Below are positions 23,801-35,800 of a stretch of 64,000 nucleotides of DNA, piece by piece. Numbering within the stretch: position 1 is the stretch's first letter; every line of letters starts with the position of its first letter. A program made the translations under genes and the position numbers. The stretch lies in contig NC_060253.1 of NCBI RefSeq assembly GCF_921293095.1, positions 73,445,992 through 73,509,991 of the forward strand, written 5' to 3'. Under the pieces are notes generated by a model. It did no database searches, was not told the origin of the DNA, and saw only the letters and a list, made by a program, of their open reading frames with translations. The stretch is from Ischnura elegans. Its lineage: Eukaryota; Arthropoda; Insecta; Odonata; Coenagrionidae.

Positions 23801-26800
23801 AGAATTTTCGGAGCGACAATACACAGACATTTCCCTGACATATGGCCACCTGTATGAATTATAGCAAGCAGACTCCAAAGAAAAATGCTGAAATGATAAT
23901 TGAAACTAAAATAAAAGTCTGTTCAACCACATCTTCACTACCGTTAAAGCAAACAACTTAAAACAAATGCTTAACTACAATACTTCTCAAAAGTAATGAT
24001 CAACTCAGGAGTACCAATAGAAAACCACCCTTAAAAACCAAATTTCTGAAAGGTGTGCATGCATATACAGTGAGTCCTCGTTCTACGTCACCCCGTTTAA
24101 CGTCATTTCGCGATAACGTCACGAATATTTTGAGACCGTCACTCGTTTATCGCACCTTCGCTTCGTGATAAGGCCAAGGCTTTTAAATTTCGCGCAAGAA
24201 AAAAATGCGAAGCGGCGGGCATTGCAGGTTGTTCGTTTTGTGGGTGGTAATACAGTCAGTCTAAACGAAGTGTAAAACGGTGTGTTTATTGTTAATTGCG
24301 ATTACGGTTTCAGCGAATTTTCTTCAAAATGAATTCTTAGGCAGGTGCGCAACGTTTTACTTGACATAATGGTTTTCAGGAACCTAAAAAGTTATTTAGG
24401 AATTTTCTGTGTAGAACTCGGAGCTTTTGTCGTCACTTTTTTCGCTGAGTTCACAATAATTTTGGTTCCTGTAACTGTGACGATGTTTCAGCAATGATGA
24501 TGCCCAGGCGACGATCGCCCGGGCGACCGCCGTAGCGAAGCCGAAAAGCAAATGCGGGAAGTTACAAAAATGGAGAAGGATTTACGTCAGTGCTGCTATT
24601 GCCGTCGATGAAGACAGGAACTCGTATTTATGCCATAGCTTGGCATTCCCATCGTAAAAAATGCCCCAGATATGATACGCTTAAATTTTTTCGCATAGGA
24701 ATTGTGAGGTCGAGGAGCCGATATTCACTTTTTACATTGTTTCTTATGGGATATTATGTTTCGATTAACGTCATTTCGTTTATCGTCACATTTTTCAGGA
24801 ACGGTAAATGTCGTTAAACAAGGACTCACTGTACTAATTACAAAATATGAAGAAAAAAAATGCTATCCAGTGACTTTTTTCTTTGTTTGCAAACAGATTT
24901 CTCAAGCAGTACTGAAACCTAACCCGAACTTTAGACTCGAAGACGGTAGCTGGAATGCACTCAAATCTGTCCTCCCCAAAAACAAGGGTCGGCATTAACC
25001 CGAAAATCAGATTTCTCCAGCATTAAATCCTCAACAAAGATTAATAAGACCATAAATTCACATCATTTTTTAGATGATCACAAGGAAAGACATGCCTTTA
25101 CAAATTGATGAGAAAATAACTCCAAAATAAAACTATAAAATGTGCAAACGGGAATTATTTTCGTACCTACTTTGAAATCAAGAGTAAAAATCAAAATCAG
25201 GTAAAACATTTACATTGATATTCTACCACATAGTAGGTAGTCACTTCTGCCAATAAGAAAAATGTAGCATAAGGAACCATAGAGTCAATTTTATGAACAC
25301 ATTCGTGAACTGGTTGATGCCCCACACGCCCACAGGTTAATTTATGACGGAAAACATAAAGAGGGTTGATTAATCATTAATAATGACTGGAAAATATGAA
25401 AAATAATGGCAAATAAAATTTTTAACCACTAGTCCAGGAGATACTGTGAATCTCCCACAGAAACAGCATTTCGAATACACATGTAGGATTTCAATCTGTG
25501 TGAAGCCCACATCCATCATTGGGGAATGACTCAAGAAATAAAGAGGGTATTCCAATACCATGCCTAAAAATCTTAAAATGGTACTAAAAAGTAACAGAAC
25601 TAACCTTTTAAGATGATAAAATCCGTAGTCATGCTCCATCAATACAAGCAATGTTCTGACAGCTGGAAGAAGCACTGCAAAAGGCTGATCACTTCCCAAA
25701 CAATCACCACCACGGACATGCTCCACTAAAGCTGACGTGAAAGTCAAAGTCAGATCCTTCGGAGGAAGGCAAGATGCCAGGAAATTCAAAGCAGCTGGAG
25801 AGTCCCCAGACAATCCCGGCCTAGGCGGAGGGATCAGGCCAACTTCAGTGTCACACAAGCACTGGAGGACTGACACGGCACACTCCTGAGCCTGAAGGTG
25901 TTGAGGAGCTGATATTGTATCAGGTGGGGGAGGTCGCAGAATTGCAACCAGCCAGGCAACAAGGTTGGAGTACTGCCAATCATCTCCACCAGCTGCCGAT
26001 GACACAGAGGAGCTGGAGCGAATGAGCTGCAAGGCCACCACTTTTATCGGTCCATGGCTTGTGAGACAAGCGAGGAAGTTGAGGAGTCTGGCAGTGTGTC
26101 CGGAGCAGGAAAACACACCGGCTGGAGGGGGTGCGTGGTGTCCTTCCGAAGAGAGTCCGTAGGGATCCTTCTCGGCAATGGGAAGGACTGGAATACGATT
26201 GTCGCTCCCCACGGTCACATCTCGACTGAGAGCAGACAGCAAAGAGTCCAGGAGAGCTCGAGTGATCACGAGGGCAGTCGCCGGGGAGAGGTCGGCTATC
26301 TGGATGCAAACGCGACGCAACAGCTGCAGCAGTGGAGCAAAACTACTTCCACTCAAAGTGGCGACGACTTCGGAAATTGTTGATGCGAGAGGTTGCAGGT
26401 GGACACTCCACAAACGACGGGCATTAAGGGCATCTGCCGTAAGAGTCGATTCATTTTGGTCCTTCCCTATCGGGATTGGAAGAGGCAGTGGTAAGAGTTC
26501 GGAAAGCAAACGAAGTCCAGGAATGAATGCGTGGGGAACAGACATTAAGTATGTCAATATTTCTGCTATTGTCCGAGTCCACAAACTACGTGCAGGGCCA
26601 TCTGGTTCAGTGGTGGGACCAGTTCGTGAATTGTACGAGGACAATCCAGTTAAGACAGCAGGAAGAGGAGCAGCAGATGATGGAGGAGGAGGAGGCTGTG
26701 TATACGCAACAAGTGCTTCAATAATTTCTCTGCAACCCCTCTGCGCTTGGGCATAGCCAATGGAAGAGGTGGGGAATGACTGGAGCAATGTGTACGAGCG

Positions 26801-29800
26801 TAGAAGCATTGGAATTGCAGTCAGATCATGAAACTCATGGGCACGTGCTTGGATGAGTCGTTCAAGCATACGCCGTAACAATTGGAGAGCCGGTAGAGCA
26901 ATTGCAGCCACAATTGCACCCACAGGTGAGACCAGTCTCGTTGTATGAAGGCCTGGCTGTTCAAACAAGTCACACACTTGCATCAAGATATTGCACAGAT
27001 GGGGAACACCATCTTCTGAGAAGAGTCCAAGTAATGCATGGGTGTAACGCAATTCAACGTGATAGACTTCGGGGTCGTCCGACCCACTGTTGCTCTCCCC
27101 AAAGCCCACAGCTGGGTCAGATAGCTGAGCTGGAGTGAGGGCCATGTGAGCCAGGAGACGGAGGATTGTGACTAGTTCCCCTGGCAAGTTAGATGCATGC
27201 TCTCCATGAATTCGGAGCCCCTCACAAAGGGAGGCAAGATCAGGGGTTGTTCCAGATTCCACTGGTCGTAACCACGGTCCCACCCCTGCAAGGCGTGAGT
27301 GCTCAACATTGCGCGCTGCAGCAGCAGCTATTTCCTTTCCAAACTTTAAAAGGAATGGGGCATAGTCCGAGTGTCGCACAGCTAACGCCAAGAGGTCTCC
27401 TGCATAGCTCCTTCCGGGTGACTTTCTCCTCAGGTGCACATCGGGCCCATCTCCAGTGTTATCAAGTCTGTCACCTTCCAGTTTGAGAAGTAGTGCAATG
27501 GCATCATCCAAATGGGTAAGAACGTGTGCAACAGAACACTTTCCTGCAGGGGTTGAGGCAATGCTGTAGAGGCCATGGAGGGACTCGAGTACATCCGTGT
27601 GATCTGGATCATTACCGGGAGTCGTGGCCGCATCTAGCAATGCGTCCACTTGCTGAAAAACTCTAAGTCGGTGAGCCATGATGAAGCCTAATCTATTTGG
27701 ATTCAAGTTGAAGGTGACAGAATCTGTCATATTAGGGCCAGCATCATCAGGTGTTGTAGTCTGCATCAGGACTCTAAGCAAAGCATTTGTTGTTTCTGTG
27801 CGAGAACATAGATATTGCATACCATGCCAAGATTCTAACATCTCCGACAAAAGTCTGATAATTGCAGCAGGAGCTGAATTTGAGGCAGATGAACCTTGCA
27901 CTTTACTGCATGCAAAGCGAGACACAATCACCAGGCAGGCCTCAGCAAGTCTATGCTTACGGAAGTAGGCATACAATGGTTTGTACAATTCTTCAAGAGT
28001 GCAATCATCACGAACCTCAAACTGAGCACGCAGGGGAAGGAATCTTTTGGGCTGAGATATCAGATACTTGGCATGAGTAAATACACGTTGAACTTCTTCC
28101 AGACAAGCCGTCGCCACTTCCTCCTCTCCTAGTGCAGACCACTCTTCTTTATCCAGAAACTGCTCATCTCTCAAACTGCCATTCACAAGTTGCATGTTGG
28201 TACCACTCACTAAATTCTGCACAGATTGAGAAAGTTGTAAAAGTGTCTCATACAAGTGCAGCTTCCTTAATAGCGAAGAGAGGGCAAACTTTAACCTTGC
28301 CAAACGGTTGGTCTGGATCAAGTTAAGCAATATTTGATAGCAAGTCTCTTCCTTTTCTCCTTCGCCACCTCGACCAAGGAACTTTTCCACAGCCAGAGGA
28401 CTTAAAAATGTGGCATCAATCGCTCTGAGAATCATTAATTTAATGGAGAGTGCCATGTATTCCCGGTTGTAAAGACTCAGGAGAGTACGGTGAATGTTGG
28501 CACCGGCGACAATCCTATCTATATAGGATTCACCACAGCTGCAGATTGCCTGAACCAATCTTACCCCTGCTTTGATGTGCCGTATTTTATAGCCTGGTTG
28601 CAACTGCAGAAATGCCACCTCAAAGTCCAATCCAAGGAGTACCCAGTTCACTAACGTGTCCATGATTTCTGTGAAATGTAGCAAAGAAAACTATTAAAAT
28701 TTCATTTTTTAAATATTCTTAGCAGATAAATAGCATACAAAAAAATAACCTACCTATTGCACCCAATAATGGGTACAAACAAATAAGGCATGAAGTTTTA
28801 AAGAATCAAAAGTGTCCTCATGTACGTAAAGACATTTACTAGTAACCAAACCAAGAAGAATTTAACACTGCTTGTAACACAATATACATCACTAAAAATT
28901 CCAAATTGAGGGCTTAAAATTAGCCAAATTACCTAAGCCAACAAAAAACAGCACAACCATCTCTATCCACTGTCCACTTCAAAGATTATCTCTTACATTC
29001 CACATCATAAGTAAAATCACTTCAGAGAGAAAACACAACACTAAGCAAGAAAACTAGACTATTTAAAAAGCTCACCTAATTTTTCCTACGTACACCTATT
29101 TAATTTTATTAAAGACAATGAACAAAAGGTTATTAATGTCATGAGACTAAATGCTTAAGACTAAGGATGAATGACAAGAGATTTACAGTCCCAAGAGTAT
29201 GTTGGAACAATGCTCCTTCAATATTAAGAAAGGAAATTGATTTAAAAAAAAAGGAAAAGAAAATTGAAAAATGGTACAAGCTAGGTCCATGTTCTCTGAT
29301 GTTTCAGCTCATAACTCAAGAATTGTCATCAGTGTACGACTTAGAGGATAAATGATAACTGTCCTTAATGGCCAAATTGGGAGCTTTAACTTAAGATATT
29401 ATGGTTCAAACTGGTTGTTTCCAGTGAAATGTGGTGGAACCATTCCATTACACATTAAAGATCACTTGCAGGGTCTTGTTAAACCTTTGTTTAAGACTTG
29501 AAAAGTTTGGACGTTGTTACAGTGACACTTCACAATGATGTAACAATATCGAACGTACCCCACAGCATGCTGTGGAAATGGAAAGTCAACTAAGACAAGC
29601 ACGGCTAGAAAACCTATGTATACTTAGGCTATCAGACTTCAGTCATTTCTTTTTCCACACACTAGAAATGAGTCCGAAGATCTAGCTCACACAGATAAAA
29701 ATATTTGCTGATTTCTCCTAGAAAAATGACAATTCAAATGATTGACTGATTGGTAAGAATAGTAAAATTATTTCCACAGCATTTTAAGTCTTATGTTTAT

Positions 29801-32800
29801 CTAGATAGTGTAATTCAAGTCGAGTTGTACAAAAAAAAACTCAGCTCCAACATTTTTTCACAAGTCAGAGTCAATTGGCAGGGGCTGAAAAAAGAACTGC
29901 ACATAATTAGACAGTACAATGTTTTAATCACAGCAAATACCTATGGTAGGTAAACTTTGAAATTGAATTTCAATACAGTAATTCAACTTCCACATTTCTC
30001 AATTCAGTAATCTATTTATGGGAAATTTCCAGGATAAAATTATAAAATGACAGTAAAACCAAAATAATAATATGGCAACCACAGCATAAATTATGGTCTA
30101 TTACATGTCAAAGTGCTATTCTTGTCTTTTTGCAATATTCCTGAGACATTTAATGCTAAGAGCTATTTATATCACGTTTAGCACACAATTCATTGATTTA
30201 AGCAAGAAGATCTCATGGATACAAAGGACTCCTTTTGAATTCAATGACAATGCTCTTGTTTCTGTTTCTGCCCACGAGGTAGTTTAGAAATTTTTTGAAT
30301 GCATTTTGAAAGGTGCTATAAATTTTTCCATATATCATCATTTGCATATTTCTAAACCATCTACATAATACCCTGCAAGCCGCCTAAAAGGCATGTGGCA
30401 GGGGGTGTTAGGACACCAGCCACTTGAACGTAAAAAGGAAATGCTCAAACGAAATTACGTCTGGCATTTATTAAAATCCTTTATGGTTCGGGGGAAAAAC
30501 AAATTCCCATATCTCTCCGCTTGGCAAAACATCTCTCTTAATTTATCGCTTCTATAGGACCTGGAAATATAGTGTAGCTCTATTACTATGTTCTCCATGT
30601 CGCTCTTAAAGATATCCATTCTCAATTGTTCAAGCAATCTAAGCCTAGCGCACAGCCACCGAGTCTCCAGCGGTCCCAGCCTAATTCACTTAACATATGC
30701 GTAACGCCGTCTGTACGCCTGTAGCAGTTTTTGACCTAACACGCAGCCTTCCATTGTATTTTATTCAGTTTGCGGATGAAGTCTTTCTGCACCGGATCCC
30801 ATTCGCTCACTGCATATTCAAGGTGCGGACGGACGAGTGCGAAATGGCACCTTTCTTTCACTTTCTCATACGAAAATCTTCCCACAATATGCTTGACGAA
30901 TCCTAATTTCTTCAGGGCTATGCCACAGATATTCCTTATATGTGTTCCCCACGAGAGGTTCGAGGTTATCATAACTCCCAGGTACTTCATTTCGTCTGTT
31001 GCCTTTATGTTAATACCATCCACAGAATAAACATGGAGTTGGACGAATTCCACAAAAAATGTACAGACATGCATTTGCTCAGATTAAGTTCGAGTCCCCA
31101 CTCTTGGCTCCACAAATGAATGCTGTTTATGTCCAATGATAGAATTTTATAGTCAGAGTGGTCACTAATTTCACGATAGATGACAGTGTCGTCAGCAAAT
31201 AATGTATTTTACAGCTAATGCGGGAGCAGAGATCATTAATGTATAAATTGAACAAAAGGGGGCTGATTACGATTCCTTGTGGAACACCTGATGTAACTTT
31301 TACTACATCAGAGCTAATTCCATCAAGAACTACTTTTTGTTTATGGTAACTGAGAAAGTCTCGTATCCAGTTTACCAATTTCACGTTTAATCCGCATGAC
31401 CAATCTCAATCATGGATTTTGTAACAATGATGATGGGAATATTTTATCTCTCATTTCTGAAAAAACTTATCATGTAAAATTTGCTACAACTCACATTCAA
31501 TCAAAGTCATATAACCTTCAGAATAGCAATGAGAGTCTACGAGCTTTACCACTATGGTTACAGTATCACATAGATGTAGTAATCACTAATGGAATGCGAA
31601 CAACTGGTGAATCACACTTTAGGTAGTAGCCACATTAGATGGTATCATCAAATACATATTTCTTAACAAAAAAAAACCAAACATGGCAACATTTTTACAT
31701 ATTTTTCGATAGTTTTTGCAAGGGAGAAAGTATAGGAAGAAGTGTTATACAAGTGTTTATTTTTAGAGATGGGTAAAATAGCAGATTTCTTGAACTTGAA
31801 TATGGAGTTCGAATTTTAAATCATCGCTCGAATATTCGAATACCTCAAATGCTATAATTGTGCAAAGCACATTAAATGTACGTTTTTCTTCTATTTCACT
31901 TGATGAATAGGTATAAAATAAAATGAATTGGTAAAATGATAAAAGGTATATATAAAATACATTTTTTAAATCAGCTTTTTCATTTTGAACGAAGTCCCCA
32001 CATTGATTGTCGTTGCTTTACATCAGCTATTTTTGGTCGCACTTTTCCTAAGGTATACATCTGTTTTTGTTGGGTGACTTTGTTTAGACAGACTTGTCAT
32101 CTCCACAGCCAACTGATTTTTTATCATCTAAACTTTATTTGAATCTTGGAAGTCACTGACTTCGAATCGTACATCAAGAATTGTGGCAAAAGTGAATAAT
32201 TGTTCTTTTTCCAGAAATTCATTCCAACTTTTAATGGAAAACAGCAAATTATTGACAAAACCTTTTACATGACTATGCAAAAAATTCTTAGTTTCTGTGA
32301 AAATTATTAATGCTTTTCACAGGGGGGATAACTTAAACTGTGACTGCACTTCCACTAGCAAGAAATGTTGCTCCTTCAAAAACATTCAGAACATGAATCA
32401 ATTGCTTGATAGCATCGCACTGTGGTAGTGGAATTATGTCTGTGTTAAAACTCAGGTTAGAGGCAGCTAATGTTAGGGCTTGCTCTGTTCCGGAAGAAGC
32501 CTCATCACTTGAAAAGGGGAGTTTCATCTTGTGGTTTCATCCTGGAGGAGCATAGAATTAGAAGTGAAGAAAATAATGTTTTGGATGTTGGCGTATTTAT
32601 GGTATGCATTCAGCCAAGAGCCCGCACATATGCCGTTTTTTACTATCATTTTAATGAAAATTTTGATCCTTTAGCAACTTTAATGCACCATTACGGAGCC
32701 GTCGTTCAGCATAAAGAGACAAAACTGACGTCAGGGGAGGCCCGCATCCTTGCAGTCTTCGAATTCGGGATGATCTTTCCGATGAGTGGTATGGTTCTGG

Positions 32801-35800
32801 AGCAGTAGCTGAATGCATGATGGAAGGTACACCAAAAGTCAATTTTTCCCCCACCCCCCCATTTTTACATTTTTAATTTTTTGAGAGGTTTTGAGAGGGA
32901 AACTGGGGATTTTCAGATTTTTTCCCCTGATAGTTTTCCGTTCCCCACATCAAAATATATCTATTCACCACTCTTACCCGTGAATTTGATGTAGTTAGTC
33001 AAGTTGCCTAAAACGGTGCTACATGCACTAAACGACTCGAGTCCTCTATATTTTTCCGAGTCAACTACCAATGATGTGCGTGCGACAGTGTACGGTGCAA
33101 AATTCAAAGTATTCGAGATAGTACTTTTAGCATAAGTATTCAAGATCTCGAATATCGTATACTTTATATTATTCGAGGTATTCAAGTATTCGCGGATACT
33201 ATTTGTGTATCTCTAGTTTTTTCTTATGCTCACTTAAAAATTAAATCCTCTCAAATTTAAAAAAAATCTGTTTAGAGAATTCCACACTTTTAAATGCTGA
33301 TAATTTAGTGAGAGCATGGAGTGATTTGAAAGACTGAAGCGCTTCTTTATTTTTATTCAAAATTGTACCATGAAAAGGAGCTAAGAAATATTGTTCCAAC
33401 AAGATCAACAAAGGATTAAATATAGGCACATCATCAACATAAAACTTCCCTGTCACTGAAGTTGTAAACTTTACAGTAATATTATTCTGACATTTATCAA
33501 ACAGTCCTTTGAAGGAAAGTGTAATGGAATGAACATTTAAACAGAATGGGCCAACAGAGGATAGTGAAAGTGGTGACAATGTTCCAAATGGGAAAAGATG
33601 GGTGGGTTGACTAAGGAAAATGTGGAAGTATAACCTGGATATAGACAAAACGAAATGATCAGAAGGAAACAGGCACTATCCTCAGAAGAGAGGTGGAACT
33701 ATTAGCTTGGAGTTTACCTTCTTTTGAAGAGGCACATGGCAGAGCTGCAGTGAGCAGCCCTGGGACTTGCTCAGCCGCTTCCACCCATTCCTCAGCCATC
33801 TGATCCACTACTCTTGCCGTCCCGCTTGCTCCAGCCTCGTCAACCAGCAGAGACTTGACCGTCATGGCTTGCATAGAGAACAACTCCTCCAGTTTCCGCA
33901 ACTCTTCCGAGCCAGGAGTCGATGAGGAAGCAGCAACCATCTCCCCTCGTTGACCTCCGGCAGTATCCCCTCGACTGCTGTTCATTCGACATCCACGCCT
34001 CTGCTGCCTCCATTCCTCGGCCTCACACGCTGTCATGGATGGGTCCGACAAATACTGCGAGGGAAGGGAGGAATGGGCGAATCTTGAGGGACTGATTGAA
34101 GCTTGAACACAACACTACATCCACTCCTCAATATCTTCTAAATCAGGGTGTTAGGTAAACAATCAATTTCTTTGTAAGGAATTTCATAGGAAGCTGGTGT
34201 GTGTGAGGTGGTGGAGGAAGGATTGAATGTGACTGAGCAAAATGGAACAAAGGTTAACACCTTCTGAAGAGAACATGGGGTTCAAAAAGAATATACACGA
34301 GCTGTATGAAAAACAACACAATTAAATAAACACGAAAATTACCTTCACTTCCACCTCTTGTGCTTTCTGAACACCCACTGCAGAATAACCACTGGGGATT
34401 CGTTAAGAACATACAAAGAATCAGAGGCTGCACCAGGGGACTCTGCCGAAATGAAGATGCTTCCGATTTCTTAAATGGAGGATGGCTCAGAAGTTAGGTC
34501 TCCCTGTCGGCGCTGATGACTGATACTTGGATTTTCTTTTATTTCTTGCAAATACTTCCATTGCACAGGCACTCATTCTTTCCAAAACAAAGCATTGTGT
34601 AGGTCTTCCTTGAAATAAATGCCACACTGAACTTAGGCCCCTATAAATATAATACTGCTGGCATCTTTCCTGCTTTCCTACATTTTGCCATTTGCAAGCA
34701 CCTCATCTTCAGGTCGGTGTACCAGGTGAAATCACCGGAACTAAGAAGCACCATTAACTTATCACAGCAGGAACAATACTTAAGGCTTCTAAAAAAATAT
34801 ATCCTAACTTCTTGGGATTTAAAAAAAATTGCACCTGAGGAATTTATCACTAGATCCTGATAATTAATAAGCCGAGTATGACTCCACTAAAATTTCAGCA
34901 CCACTTCACAATTCACATTCTGCAAGAAAGGGAAGTTATCACAGACTAATTTTTCACCTCAGCAGCTATAAACATGGTAGTTGATGACCTAGGCACTAGC
35001 AAAGGAAAAACCAAAGCAGTAAGTCATCATCACAGCCTTAGGATTACATTTTTCCTATCTAATTATTAAAAAAATATTCTCCCAAAAGATTAAGCTCTAA
35101 TAAACAGTAGTATGGTACGAAATAAGGCTACTGTGAGCAGGACAGGATGAAGCATTGATTGGGCATGAAAAATCCTTTAAGGTAAACAATATACCAAACA
35201 AGAATGCAATACATTCACTGTAATGAATATTCACTGTTGATACCACTGCAATGCTGACCACCATTCACTCAGCTAAATATTGATGGCTCCAAAATAGATG
35301 ATGTGAATATAAGCGATGCAAGAACAGCAATTCGTCACTTAAACACAGCACTTTCCCAAAAACTCTGGACTCTTTTCAATGCACGGAGTGAATACCTTAG
35401 AGAGTACATTGAAAGATAAAATGACACAGCAACACTTTGTTTAAGGGTGCCTTTCATAGCATTAAATAATAGAAATCTCATGATGACGAAAATTAAACTT
35501 AACAGCAGCCAATAATTATTCATTATACCTCAAAAGGACCTCAACATTCATAATTGTGCTTGGTGTGCAACACCGCACTAAGAGAAGAGAACAATAAGAT
35601 CCAATTTAAAAATTAAACCCTTGTTCTCTACATTAGCAACGACATGCAATGCAAGCATTAGCAATAAATTAATATCAGCATCATTTCTTCTCAGTGAATA
35701 GCACAAACACATAAAATGCACGACAGCTTAGCAAAATCACACACAAACTGGCCGCTTGATGTACACAGGAACAGATGACTTCAAATATAGATGGACGAAG

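Larger units (their letters stand above)
19900..23852. mobile_element. hAT-like outer element of a transposon nest
   Basis: Left end CAGGGTGACCAGAGATAG; right end inverted CAGGTGGCCATATG. Both sides carry a TTCCCTGACA motif just inside. No clean 8-base duplication is visible, so the pairing is probable rather than proven. No hAT transposase was recognised. Confidence 0.5.
19634..25604 (-). other. vir intron 10, largely transposon
   Basis: Nearly 6 kb. A hAT-like element (19900-23852) holds two pogo-like elements, one of which holds a further MITE; another pogo-like MITE follows at 24068-24831. The remaining sequence, 24832-25604, shows nothing recognisable. Confidence 0.75.
28669..33717 (-). 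other. vir intron 9
   Basis: 5 kb. It holds a CR1/Jockey-like LINE fragment (30360-31395) and a hAT relic (31764-33215). The sequence from 28669 to 30360 shows nothing recognisable. A 135-codon minus-strand open frame at 33241-33648 has no family match. Confidence 0.7.

Noticed and set aside
26178-26756. 192-codon plus-strand open frame
   Set aside because: It lies antisense to the vir core exon, whose frame is clearly conserved. Low stop frequency in GC-rich coding DNA explains it.
33241-33648. 135-codon minus-strand open frame in vir intron 9
   Set aside because: No recognisable motif, no match to Virilizer, and splice phase of exons 9 and 10 is already satisfied without it.
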